Assembly (NCBI GenBank): GCA_022184915.1
Contig: JAGTJU010000001.1
Span: forward strand, 1,056,057 to 1,120,056
Source: Myxococcales bacterium
GTDB lineage: Bacteria > Myxococcota_A > Polyangia > Fen-1088
DNA: 64,000 bases
Direction: 5' to 3'
Part shown: piece after piece, positions 36,138-44,383 of the stretch
How positions within the stretch are numbered: the stretch's first letter is position 1
Layout of the letters: each line of letters opens with the position of its first letter
Notes under the pieces: model-generated
Seen by the model: the letters and a program-made list of their open reading frames with translations, nothing else
Told to the model about the DNA's origin: nothing
The model's database searches: none
Program-made: the position numbers and the translations under genes

Positions 36138-36634
36138 GTTCTGTCAGCCTTTTGCCGCAGTAGTCCGTGAACTGAGGGCTGAGCCACCGAGTTTGATTGG
36201 GGAAGAATGGGACATCCTGGAGGGCAAAGTGGCCAAGGTGCTGCTCGCAGGTCACTTGTCCCGCTCCTGCTTTCGCGGCAGCGCAGAAGCCTTCTCCTAT
36301 GATCCAATTGGACGAGACGTGGTCCGCGAGCTCGTCAGGCCGGAAACACTCAGGCTGCCGGGCGCAATCCTGTGCTTGTTGCCTTGGGCCCTGGCGCACA
36401 TCGGAAGATGTGACGGACCTGCAGCGCGCATGTGAATTCATCGACATGGCGATCAAGGGCTGGCGGCAGACTTTCATTCGACCAAGCGATAAAGTAGTCG
36501 AAACAAAACCGGGCTTCCTCCTCAGATGCTTCACGAGCTTTAGCGTCAAGGCCTCGCCTTTGGAGGGTGACGTCGTCTTCTTGCAGGTTCCGCATGTGAT
36601 GAGCCCGCGGAGCAAGACCGGGTTGAAGAGCTGA
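36093..36634 (+). pseudogene. Unrecognised reading frame, probably frameshifted
   Basis: A protein-like frame with no homology I recognise (LDEFCQPFAAVVRELRAEPP, LLAGHLSRSCFRGSAEAF, LCLLPWALAHIG) runs to a stop at 36435. Another frame then carries on with similar composition (LQRACEFIDMAIKGWRQTF, TKPGFLLRCFTSFSVKASPL) to 36634. A single frameshift near 36405 would join them into one protein of about 180 residues. Base composition is visibly less GC-rich than its neighbours. After 36634 there is only a short C-terminal-like tail (YLELADARPAEAARGMALIT) before the AbiEii stop at 36763. Confidence 0.35.
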
Positions 36635-36762
36635 AGCGCCTTCTTCTCGTCGGCGCGTAGGCGTCGGGCGGGGGTACCTCGAGCTCGCCGACGCGAGGCC
36701 CGCCGAGGCCGCGCGCGGGATGGCGCTCATCACGAAGGTGGTGGGCTGAGAGCGCGTCTCCC

Positions 36763-37686
36763 TCACACGCCGCTCGTCCACGGCCCGCCCGGTGGCCAGC
36801 GCTGCTTGAAGGTCACGCCGGCTGCGCAGGCGCGCGCGATCGGCACGAGGAACTCGGCGAGGAACGGCACGACGTCGGCGAGCGTCTCCGGGCACTCGGT
36901 CTTCGGGAGCTTCTTTCGGAACGCGGTCCACTGCGCCAAGGTCGACGCCTGCTCGGTGAACTCTGGTGTGAAGGCGATCGGCTCGGCGTCCATGGCGGTC
37001 TCGCGGTTGGCGAAGGTGGCGGCGATCGCCTTCGCGAGCAGCGATCCGTCGAAGGCGAACTGCCTCGCGAGCAGCCACACGTCGTAGAAGTCCTTCATGC
37101 GGCTGTTCAGGCTGCGCAGGTAGACCATCGCCTGGAACTTCTCGGCGATCACGGTCTCGCGCGGGTAGCCCGAGAGCGCGGGCGCGGGGAAGTCGAGCAG
37201 CACTGGGTAGGTGATGTCCACCGCGTCGGGCGTGATGACGTCGCCGAACCCGACATCGATCTGCATCGTGACGCGCGCCTTGCCGAGCAGGCCGACGAAG
37301 CGGACACGCACGCCCTCGTAGTCCGCGTCCTCCTTGATGCGCTCGGTCTTCACCGTGGCCGGGTCGAACACCATGCCGTCGGGCTCCACGTCGACGGTGC
37401 AGACCTCGCAGACCACGAGCTCGAGGTGCTCGAGCGAGTTGTCGATCCGGCCGAGGAAGTCGAGGTCCTTCGTCGCGCGCGCGAGCGGTGCCTCCCACAC
37501 GTGCAGCATCAGCGCGCCCTTGAGGACGAAGCGCGCGCGGTGTGGGCTGGTCGACAGCCGGTAGAGGAAGCGCTCCATCGCGTAGTACTGGAGCAGCTCC
37601 TGGAACGGCCGCTTCGTCGCACGCGCGTGTTTCTGGAGACGAGCCTGCACCGAGGCCGCCAGGTTCGAGACGTTCTTGACGGTCAC
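36763..37686 (-). CDS. abiEii: AbiEii/AbiGii-type nucleotidyltransferase toxin
   Basis: 307 residues of the AbiEii family, the toxin of type IV toxin-antitoxin phage-abortive systems. The nucleotidyltransferase core shows FVLKGALMLHVWE and the metal motif RATKDLDFLGRI. A later conserved block is DFPAPALSGYPRETVIAEKF, and MKDFYDVWLLAR carries the family lysine/aspartate. The ATG overlaps the abiEi stop by 4 bp, the usual coupling with the antitoxin upstream. All core motifs look intact. Confidence 0.9.
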   Translation of the reverse strand: MTVKNVSNLAASVQARLQKHARATKRPFQELLQYYAMERFLYRLSTSPHRARFVLKGALMLHVWEAPLARATKDLDFLGRIDNSLEHLELVVCEVCTVDVEPDGMVFDPATVKTERIKEDADYEGVRVRFVGLLGKARVTMQIDVGFGDVITPDAVDITYPVLLDFPAPALSGYPRETVIAEKFQAMVYLRSLNSRMKDFYDVWLLARQFAFDGSLLAKAIAATFANRETAMDAEPIAFTPEFTEQASTLAQWTAFRKKLPKTECPETLADVVPFLAEFLVPIARACAAGVTFKQRWPPGGPWTSGV

Positions 37687-38288
37687 TGCATCGCCTCCAG
37701 GTAGGGGCGCATCGCGCGCTCGACATGGCGCATACGGGCGTACTTCAGGAGGACGTCGAGCTTCTTCTTGCGGCGTTCACGCCAGAGCCGCAGCGCCTCC
37801 AGGGCCACGTCCATGCCGATCTGGTTCCGGTACCGGAAGCAATCGACGAGGGTCTTCTCCGGGGCGTAGATGCGTACCTGTACGCCGTCGAGCTCGTGCG
37901 TCTCGATGCCCTCGTGGAAAGCCGGCCCCGAGAACCAGTAGAAGCGCGTTGGCGGGTAGTCGAGGCGCGGCTTCGTCTTGCCTCGCTCGAGCGCGATGTC
38001 GATCACATGCGGCACCTGCGTCGTCAGCTCGTGGAACGAGAGCGCGGAGATGAGGCAGAGGACGCCCTGCGGGACGCGCTTGGCCACCGTGACGAGGTCC
38101 GGGTGCGCGAGCGGATCGAGCGAGGCGAGGCGATACACCCCTCGGGAGACGGGCACTACGACCCGGGCGCCACGCATCGCGTAGAGCGTCTTCCGGTTGA
38201 GGCCGAGGCGCAGAGCTTCGGCCATGCGGAGGCCGCCGCCATGCTGGCGGAACAGCTCGACCTCTCGCTCGAAGACCCGGGCAGCCAT
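37683..38288 (-). CDS. abiEi: AbiEi-type antitoxin and repressor
   Basis: 201 residues with an N-terminal winged helix (GGLRMAEALRLGLNRKTLYA, followed by SRGVYRLASLD) and the AbiEi C-terminal domain (CLISALSFHELTTQVPHVID, RIYAPEKTLVDCFRYR). The family both neutralises AbiEii and represses the operon. The ATG at 38288 lies close behind a good -10 element, so the mRNA may be nearly leaderless. It overlaps abiEii by 4 bp. Confidence 0.9.
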   Translation of the reverse strand: MAARVFEREVELFRQHGGGLRMAEALRLGLNRKTLYAMRGARVVVPVSRGVYRLASLDPLAHPDLVTVAKRVPQGVLCLISALSFHELTTQVPHVIDIALERGKTKPRLDYPPTRFYWFSGPAFHEGIETHELDGVQVRIYAPEKTLVDCFRYRNQIGMDVALEALRLWRERRKKKLDVLLKYARMRHVERAMRPYLEAMQ

Positions 38289-38294
38289 GGGGAC

Positions 38295-38323
38295 ATATTA
38301 CCTTCAAACTTATGAACAGTGAA
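38295..38323 (-). promoter_or_regulatory. Candidate abiE promoter
   Basis: On the minus strand TTCACT and TAATAT (38300-38295) are spaced by 17 bp, in a short AT-rich gap. The -10 ends only 6 bp before the abiEi ATG, so transcription would start at or next to the start codon. Pattern match only. Confidence 0.35.
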
Positions 38324-38430
38324 GTGGTTTTGTCCCCGGGTCCGGCGCCTTGACTTCCGAGGCAGAATCTTGAAGGGCTGCGCGCTTCCGATGGCTTTGG
38401 GTCGGGGGCTCGGGGTACAAGAAGGACGTC

Positions 38431-39417
38431 ATGGCCACCGCGGACCAAGTCAAAGCGCTCATTCGAAGCCACGCTGATGGCGACGACACGCGCTTCTATG
38501 CGATCGCCATGCAGGTGGCGGCGCAGGCGGCGCGGAGCGGTCACGGCAAGTTCGCCCAGGAGCTGCGCGAGCTGGTCGACCAGGTGAAGGCGCGCGCGAA
38601 GGCCACGGAGCCGGCCCGGGGGCCCAAGCTGGTCCCGTTGGCCCAGCCCCGAGGCGAGCTTGCAGGCCTGCTCACGGTGGGCTACCCGAAGACGCGCGTC
38701 GCCGACATGGCGATCCCTGAGGTGCTCGGCGTCCGCCTCGAGCGCGTGCTCACCGAGCAACGTGAACGCGACCGTCTCCGCGAGCACGGGTTCTCACCGA
38801 TGCGGAAGCTCCTCCTCGTCGGTCCGCCCGGCACCGGCAAGACGATGACCTCTGCGGCGCTCGCCGGGGAGCTGGGTCTGCCCCTCTTCAGCATCCAGCT
38901 CGACGGGCTCATCACGAAGTACATGGGCGAGACCGCGGCCAAGCTCCGGCTGGTCTTCGACGCGATCCAGTCCACCCGCGGCGTCTACCTCTTCGACGAG
39001 TTCGACGCGCTCGGCGGCGAGCGCGGCTCCAAGAACGACGTCGGCGAGATCCGCCGCGTGCTCAACTCGTTCCTGCAGTTCCTCGAGCAAGACGACTCGG
39101 ACAGCATCGTCCTCGGCGCGACGAACCACGTCGGACTGCTCGACCGCGCCCTCTTCCGGCGCTTCGATGCGGTGCTCGAGTACTCGCTGCCTACGGAGCA
39201 GATCGCGACCCGCGTGATGCGCGCGCGGCTGGCGATCCTCGACACGAGCAACATCGAGTGGCACGCGGCGGCGAAGGCGGCAGAGGGCCTTAGCCACGCC
39301 GAGATCGCGATGGCCTGCGAGCAGGCTGCCAAGAACGCAATCCTCGATCACACCACGGCCGTGCGGGACAGCGAACTCGTGGCCGCGCTCGCGGAACGAC
39401 GCAGTACGCACGCATAG
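38431..39417 (+). CDS. ietA: AAA+ ATPase of an IetAS-type defence pair
   Basis: 328 residues of an AAA+ ATPase. The Walker A motif is VGPPGTGKTMTSAALAGELG (near residue 131), Walker B is GVYLFDEFDAL (near 184-192), the sensor-1 asparagine lies in IVLGATNHVGLL, and arginine-finger candidates lie in LFRRFDAVLEY. The N-terminal 90 residues are helical and specific to this group. It is followed 22 bp later by a subtilisin-like protease gene; this ATPase/S8-protease pair is the IetAS system described for plasmid maintenance and later for phage defence. The ATPase would control or feed the protease. Confidence 0.85.
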   Translation: MATADQVKALIRSHADGDDTRFYAIAMQVAAQAARSGHGKFAQELRELVDQVKARAKATEPARGPKLVPLAQPRGELAGLLTVGYPKTRVADMAIPEVLGVRLERVLTEQRERDRLREHGFSPMRKLLLVGPPGTGKTMTSAALAGELGLPLFSIQLDGLITKYMGETAAKLRLVFDAIQSTRGVYLFDEFDALGGERGSKNDVGEIRRVLNSFLQFLEQDDSDSIVLGATNHVGLLDRALFRRFDAVLEYSLPTEQIATRVMRARLAILDTSNIEWHAAAKAAEGLSHAEIAMACEQAAKNAILDHTTAVRDSELVAALAERRSTHA

Positions 39418-39439
39418 CGGGCGCCAGGGGGACTGACGC

Positions 39440-41971
39440 GTGGCCGCTCCTCGCAACCGCAAGCACATCCTCGTTCCCGGCCCACCGACGGCCGAGGAGT
39501 ACAAGCCGCACGGGCGGAAAATCGACGTCACCAAGCCGGCGCCGCCGGGGAGCCGTGCGAAGCACGGCAAGGCGCTCGAACGCGCGCTCAAGGCGGCCGT
39601 CGTCGAGGCCAACAAGCGCCGCGTCGAAGCGGGCATCGAGGTCCACGGCGCGGTGCCTGGGCTGTATGTGCAGTTCGAGAGCCAGCCCGGCGTGCCGCTC
39701 CAGGTGTCGTCGCTCGAGGACTCGCGGCAGGGCATCGAGGTCGTCGCCGTCAGCCACTCGAAGACCGAGGAGCCCGAGCCACGCCGCATCGAGCGCGCGA
39801 CGGTGTTCGTGCCCGACGGCAAGGTGAAGCACTTCCTCAAGCGCTTCGAGAGCTACTCGAAGACGACGCCGAAGAAGGAGCGCGAGCGCCGCTACGAGGA
39901 CATGATCGATCCGGTCGCGACCCTCCGGCTCGCGACGCTTCGCAGCCTCTGGACCGACACCTCCGAGGCCTACTCCGAGGAGGACGAGACGGCCTGGTGG
40001 GAGGTCTGGCTCCGTCGCCAGGACGGCAACGAGCTCGAGCGCTTGATGGGGTTCGCTGCTGCGCAGGACATCGAAGTTGCGCCGCGTCGACTCATGTTTG
40101 ACGATCGCCTCGTCACCCTCGTGCGCAGCACGCCTGCCCAGCTCGCCGCGTCAGTCGACGTGCTCAACGACCTGGCCGAGGTCCGCAAGGCTAAGGAGAC
40201 CGCCACGGTCTTCGTCGACATGGGCCCCGAGGACCAGGGCGCGTGGGCGAAGGAGCTGCGGGATCGCGTCACACCGCCATCGGCCGACGCGCCAGCGGTC
40301 TGCGTGCTCGACACCGGGATCACGCGCGGGCACCCGCTGCTCGAAGCCTCACTCGACGCCGCCGACTGTCACAGCTGCGACCCCGCATGGGGCACACACG
40401 ACCACCCCGGTCACGGCACCGAGATGGCCGGCCTCGCGCTCTACGGTGACCTCACGCCCGTTCTCGCCGGCACACAGAACGTCGCGCTCCGGCACCGGCT
40501 CGAGTCGGTGAAGATCCTGCCGCCCGATGGCCATCCCGTGAACCCGCCTGACCTCTACGGTGCCGTCACGGCCGAAGCGGCGAGCCGCGCAGAGATCCAG
40601 GCCCCGGAGCGACGTCGCACCTTCTCGATGTCTATCGCAGCGACCGACGAACGCGATCGCGGTCAACCCACCTCTTGGTCGGCGGCGGTCGACGCGCTCG
40701 CGGCTGGCCGCTCGTTCGATCCGAGCACGCAGGGGCTCGACTACCTCGACGAGGGCGACGACTCCGCGCGACGCCTCTTCGTCCTCTGCGCCGGCAACAT
40801 CGACGAGACCACGCTCTCCGTCAATCACCTCGATCGCAGCGACACCGACCCCATCCATGACCCCGGCCAGGCGTGGAACGCGCTCACGGTCGGGGCCTTG
40901 ACCGAGAAGGCCGTGATCAACGACCCGAAGTGGGCGAGCTGGCAGCCCGTCGCGCGACCGGGGGAGCTGTCGCCGTGGAGCACTACGGGCGTGACCTTCG
41001 CGGACGCGTGGCCGATCAAGCCCGACGTCGTCTTCGAGGGCGGCAACGTCGTGAAGAACGCCAAGGGTGAGGTCGACTTTCCGTGCCCCGATCTCTCCTT
41101 GCTCTCGACGTACTTCAAGCCCGCCGACAAGTCCTTCGTGCTGAGCTGGGCGACCAGCGCAGCGAGCGCGCAGGCCGCGCGCCTCGCTGCCCTCATCTCG
41201 GCCGACTACCCGAGCTACTGGCCCGAGACCCTGCGCGCGCTCGTGGTGCACTCGGCGGAATGGTCCGCGCAAATGCAGACCCACCTGCGCGGCGCCAGCG
41301 GTAAGCGCGCCCGGGCGAAGCTCGTCCAGCGCTACGGCTTTGGCGTCCCCAGCGCCGAGCGTGCCCTTCGGAGCGCCAACGACGCGCTCACCCTGGTCGC
41401 GCAGAGCAGCATCCGCCCGTTCGCTGAGGGCAAGATGCGCGAGCTGCACTTCTTCGACCTGCCCTGGCCGCGCGACGTTCTCGCGGAGCTCGGCGCGACG
41501 CCGGTGCGCCTGCGCATCACGCTCTCGTACTTCATCGAGCCGAACCCCGGCCGGCGCGGCTGGAAGAAGCGGCACCGCTATGCTTCCCACGGCCTGCGCT
41601 TCGACGTGAAGGGGCCGACGGAGTCGCTCGAGGAGTTCCGCAAGCGCCTCAACAAGAAGGCGCTCGACGAGGACGATGCCAAGCCCGCCACCGGAGGCGA
41701 CTCGTCGGAGTGGTACCTCGGCGAGCAGGCCCGTAACCGAGGCTCCCTTCACTCGGACATCCTCTCCTGCAACGCTGCCGACCTCGCCGAACGCGGGGTC
41801 ATCGCCGTTTACCCCGTGAGCGGCTGGTGGAAGGATCAGCCGAAGCGCGATCGCAGCGACCTGGGCGCCCGGTACGCCCTCGTCGTGTCCATCGAGACGC
41901 CGGGCGTCGAGACGGACATCTGGACGCCGGTCGCGCAGCAGGTTGGCGTGCCGGTGGTCATCGCGACTTAG
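39440..41971 (+). CDS. ietS: Subtilisin-like (S8) protease of an IetAS-type defence pair
   Basis: 843 residues starting at a GTG (MAAPRNRKHILVPGPPTAEE). The subtilase triad is visible: Asp in AVCVLDTGITRGHP (near 290), His in HPGHGTEMAGLAL (near 325) and Ser in SWATSAASAQAARLAA (near 572). The first 270 residues form a group-specific domain, and the C-terminal 250 include beta-rich repeats. No signal peptide is present, so it acts in the cytoplasm, as expected for IetS. All catalytic residues are present, so the pair looks functional. Confidence 0.88.
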   Translation: MAAPRNRKHILVPGPPTAEEYKPHGRKIDVTKPAPPGSRAKHGKALERALKAAVVEANKRRVEAGIEVHGAVPGLYVQFESQPGVPLQVSSLEDSRQGIEVVAVSHSKTEEPEPRRIERATVFVPDGKVKHFLKRFESYSKTTPKKERERRYEDMIDPVATLRLATLRSLWTDTSEAYSEEDETAWWEVWLRRQDGNELERLMGFAAAQDIEVAPRRLMFDDRLVTLVRSTPAQLAASVDVLNDLAEVRKAKETATVFVDMGPEDQGAWAKELRDRVTPPSADAPAVCVLDTGITRGHPLLEASLDAADCHSCDPAWGTHDHPGHGTEMAGLALYGDLTPVLAGTQNVALRHRLESVKILPPDGHPVNPPDLYGAVTAEAASRAEIQAPERRRTFSMSIAATDERDRGQPTSWSAAVDALAAGRSFDPSTQGLDYLDEGDDSARRLFVLCAGNIDETTLSVNHLDRSDTDPIHDPGQAWNALTVGALTEKAVINDPKWASWQPVARPGELSPWSTTGVTFADAWPIKPDVVFEGGNVVKNAKGEVDFPCPDLSLLSTYFKPADKSFVLSWATSAASAQAARLAALISADYPSYWPETLRALVVHSAEWSAQMQTHLRGASGKRARAKLVQRYGFGVPSAERALRSANDALTLVAQSSIRPFAEGKMRELHFFDLPWPRDVLAELGATPVRLRITLSYFIEPNPGRRGWKKRHRYASHGLRFDVKGPTESLEEFRKRLNKKALDEDDAKPATGGDSSEWYLGEQARNRGSLHSDILSCNAADLAERGVIAVYPVSGWWKDQPKRDRSDLGARYALVVSIETPGVETDIWTPVAQQVGVPVVIAT

Positions 41972-42137
41972 GCACGGCCCGCGGGAGTGGGCCCGGACGA
42001 AGGCCGCTCGACGTGGACTCGCCCGCTGTCTGCGAGCTCGCAAGGCGCCGCCGCGGCTCTGTACGCCCAGGGAACCCAATGGTACGCTTTGGAATCTGAT
42101 GCCGTCCCGACCCACTCGACCGCAGCGCAAGGAGCGG

Positions 42138-42329
42138 ATGCCCGACGAGGTCCTCACGATCAGGGAGGTCGCCACGCTGCTGAAGCTCGCGGAGAAGACG
42201 GTCTACGCGATGGCGAACGCGGGCGAGCTGCCGGCGTTCAAGATCCGCGGGCAGTGGCGGATCAGGCGCACGGAGCTCGAGCGCTGGATGGACGAGCAGC
42301 CGAGGGGAGGCGGGGATGGCGACGCGTGA
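42138..42329 (+). CDS. Small excisionase-like helix-turn-helix protein
   Basis: 63-residue winged helix protein of the DNA-binding excisionase/MerR-like family (LTIREVATLLKLAEKTVYAM, FKIRGQWRIRRTELERWM). The ATG at 42138 is preceded by AAGGAG at the right distance; an in-frame ATG at 42099 is possible but has weaker context. Such proteins recognise target DNA for phage excision or for restriction operons. It overlaps the HsdR fragment by 14 bp, a placement often seen at the head of type I restriction loci. Confidence 0.8.
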   Translation: MPDEVLTIREVATLLKLAEKTVYAMANAGELPAFKIRGQWRIRRTELERWMDEQPRGGGDGDA

Positions 42330-42564
42330 GAGCCCGCGCACCAACTTCGCGCACCTCGAGCAGCACGACGAACAGCTCGTGCGCCTCGGCATGCTCGCGG
42401 AGCGCTACTTCGCCGACGATCCGAACACCGCGCTCCTGAAGCTGCGGCAGCTCGCCGAGCTCCTCGCGCAGCTGGTGGCCGCAAAGGTCGGCCTGTACAC
42501 GTCGCGCGAAGAAGCGCAGTACGACCTGCTTCGACGCCTGCAGGACCAGGGCTCGAGGTCGTGA
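42316..42564 (+). pseudogene. HsdR N-terminal fragment (DUF4145-like)
   Basis: 82 residues (TNFAHLEQHDEQLVRLGMLA, ERYFADDPNTALLKLRQLAE, AAKVGLYTSREEAQYDLL) matching the N-terminal DUF4145 segment of type I restriction subunits R, which normally exceed 900 residues. The match ends at RLQDQG near 42549, where the sequence switches to a different gene in another frame. hsdM and hsdS are absent, so no restriction activity is expected. Confidence 0.65.
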
Positions 42565-43472
42565 GCCCCGGCGGCCTGCTACCCGACGTGAACCTCGAGG
42601 AGCTGCTCGCGCTCCACCGCATCCACGTCAGCCGCAACCCGCGCACCGTTCGCGTGCTCGTCGACCTCGGCATCGTGCGCGACCAGGGTGAGGGCATCCC
42701 GCGCATGTTCGCCGAGATGGAGGGCTTCTTCCTCCCGGCGCCGGTGCTCGACCCGCTGGGCCACCTGTTCCGCGTCACGCTCCGCAACACGGCGACGCTG
42801 ACTGCTGACGACAAATCCTTCGTCGCGCGCCTCGGCGACGCAGAGCTGACCGACGTCGAGTTCCGCGCGCTGCTCGAAGCGCACCGTGCAGGCCGCCTCG
42901 ACAACGCCCGCCTGCGCGCCATCTCGGGGCTCGACACGCTCGGGGCGAGCGCGCTCCTGAGCAGGCTGCGAGACCGAGAGCTGCTCGCCCTGCACGCGGC
43001 CGGGCCGAACAGCTACTACGAGCTGGGGCCGAAGGCGCAGCTCCCGGTCGATGCGCAGGGGCTGGAGCCAGGTACACAGGGGCTCCCGGCCGAGGATACG
43101 CAGGGGTTGAGCCCGGGTACGCAGGGGTTCGAGCCGGATGCACAGGGGCTCGACCAAGGTACGCAGGGGTCGGTGCCGGACGTCACCTCGCTGATCGCTG
43201 CGCTGCCCGACGACCTCCGGCTCGAGCTCACGAAGCTCGGCCCGAAGCCTGCGGCGCCTCGGCTCCGCAAGGTGCTCCTCGACCTCTGCGCGCTGCGCTG
43301 GTGGACACCGCGGGAGCTGGTAGCGGTCCTCGGTCTGAAGGACGCCGCCAACCTGTCGCGCAAGCACCTCTGGCCGCTGGTTACCGACGGCAAGCTCGAG
43401 CGGCGCCACCCTGACAATCCCGCGCACCCGCAGCAGGCATACCGAGCGGTCGGGGCTGGAGCCGCGCCGTGA
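42561..43472 (+). pseudogene. RecG/AlbA-like C-terminal region, N-terminus lost
   Basis: 303 residues from GTG 42561. The opening SPGGLLPDVNLEELLALHRI and HVSRNPRTVRVLVDLGIVRD, then GEGIPRMFAEME, is the conserved middle of AlbA_2/RecG-like ATP-binding proteins. In intact proteins it follows an AlbA-type nucleic-acid-binding domain, which is missing here. The family frame already matches just upstream (LEVVSPGG from about 42552), so the junction with the HsdR fragment lies near 42549. Residues 165-205 carry about six degenerate TQGL/AQGL repeats. The C-terminal part contains a winged-helix-like segment (WWTPRELVAVLGLKDAANLS). Confidence 0.6.
43060..43165 (+). repeat. Degenerate 21-27 bp tandem repeats encoding TQG units
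   Basis: Six or seven copies of a unit containing gcaggggct or acgcaggggtt encode [T/A]QG[L/F] followed by three to five variable residues. They lie inside the RecG/AlbA-like gene and preserve the frame, probably as an extended linker. Confidence 0.75.
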
Positions 43473-43898
43473 GGGCTTCGCTGGGGCCTCTTGGGATCCA
43501 GCCGGAGGCCGGTCGACACCTGTTGACCACGCGGGGTGGCCCTCCGGTTCTCGGGTCCCTCGCCGAACGCCGAGCCGCGAGAATGCCGCCGACCTATGCG
43601 GCGAACATCCCGCCGAGGCCCGCGTTCGACTCCGCACGCCGCGTTCCTCCGCGGGCTTCCGCGCTTTCGTGGCTTCTCGGCTCGACGGCGCGCCCGGAAC
43701 CTCGCCTGTCCCGTGCGGGTGGGACTGTTGATCATCGGGGCACTGTCCCGAGTAAGACGCGTCGCGCTGTTTCCGTCTGGTGTGCGCCACCCTCGTGGCG
43801 TATAGACGCAGCCGACGGAGGGAAACAGAGAGCGCCGCGACGCCAATCCCCTGATCTGTCGGGGCTTGCGCACGGCGATCTCCATCGGGTCACCCAGC
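43473..43898. other. Gene-free stretch with a dispersed repeat and an inverted repeat
   Basis: No supported gene. 43719-43748 repeats 30224-30253 (three mismatches in 30 bp). An imperfect inverted repeat follows: gcgtcgcgctgtttcc (43759-43774) pairs with ggaaacag (43821-43828) and cgcgacgc (43836-43843), with 7 extra bases in the right arm. A copy of cagagagcgccgcg lies at 43826. The pattern suggests a small mobile or structural element rather than coding sequence. Confidence 0.6.
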
Positions 43899-44063
43899 AT
43901 GAGCGAGCTCCAGCCAGCACCGGAAGAACACCTCTACGAGCGGATCGCCGCGATTCTCGACGAGGCGCGCTCGCGCGTCACGCGCCCCGAGGCGCGGGCG
44001 TTCTACGAGATCGAAGCGGCGCGACCCACCGCCGGGCGGACCTCGACGAGCTCGAGGCGATGA
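43899..44063 (+). CDS. Short unrecognised reading frame
   Basis: 54 residues from ATG 43899 (MSELQPAPEEHLYERIAAIL, DEARSRVTRPEARAFYEIE). The first 30 residues loosely resemble the start of YhcG/DUF1016-type nuclease proteins, but the match is too short to rely on. The frame then enters a Ser/Thr/Arg-rich tail and overlaps the next gene by 4 bp. It is probably an N-terminal fragment. Confidence 0.3.
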   Translation: MSELQPAPEEHLYERIAAILDEARSRVTRPEARAFYEIEAARPTAGRTSTSSRR

Positions 44064-44383
44064 CGGCCGATCCCGAGGAACCGCGCCTCACGACTCCCGA
44101 GGTCGACACGCTCGTTGTGCTCGCCGGCGTTGCGGGCATCTCCGAGGCGACCTCGCGTAGGGCCGTGTTCGCCGCGATGAAGAGGGCCGCGGAGCGTCGA
44201 GTCGCCGGCGTAACCGAGCAGAAGCGGCGTAGGCACTACGGCCACGCCGCCGAGCTCGTCGCTACCTGCGTCGCGTGCGACAAGACGGACGAGACGAAGC
44301 GTTGGGCGGCGGCGCTCCAGGCCGAGTACAAGCGCTTCCCTGCGCTTCGCGACGCGTTCGAGCGAGCGCTGAGGGCTCCATGA
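44060..44383 (+). CDS. Unknown helical protein, possibly C-terminal fragment
   Basis: 107 residues from ATG 44060, with the frame also open upstream without a better start. The second half (RRRHYGHAAELVATCVACDK, RWAAALQAEYKRFPALRDAF) resembles the C-terminal helical repeat seen in some SWIM zinc-finger or DUF6880-type proteins, so this may be the tail of a larger lost gene. Its stop overlaps the ATG of the next gene (atga), indicating coupled translation. Confidence 0.4.
   Translation: MTADPEEPRLTTPEVDTLVVLAGVAGISEATSRRAVFAAMKRAAERRVAGVTEQKRRRHYGHAAELVATCVACDKTDETKRWAAALQAEYKRFPALRDAFERALRAP

Noticed and set aside
36091-36615. 174-residue minus-strand frame in the low-GC stretch
   Set aside because: No start context or recognisable motif; the plus-strand frames look equally or more protein-like, so no minus-strand gene is called.
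40349-42175. 608-residue minus-strand frame over the subtilisin-like gene
   Set aside because: Antisense shadow; the plus-strand protein has an intact catalytic triad.
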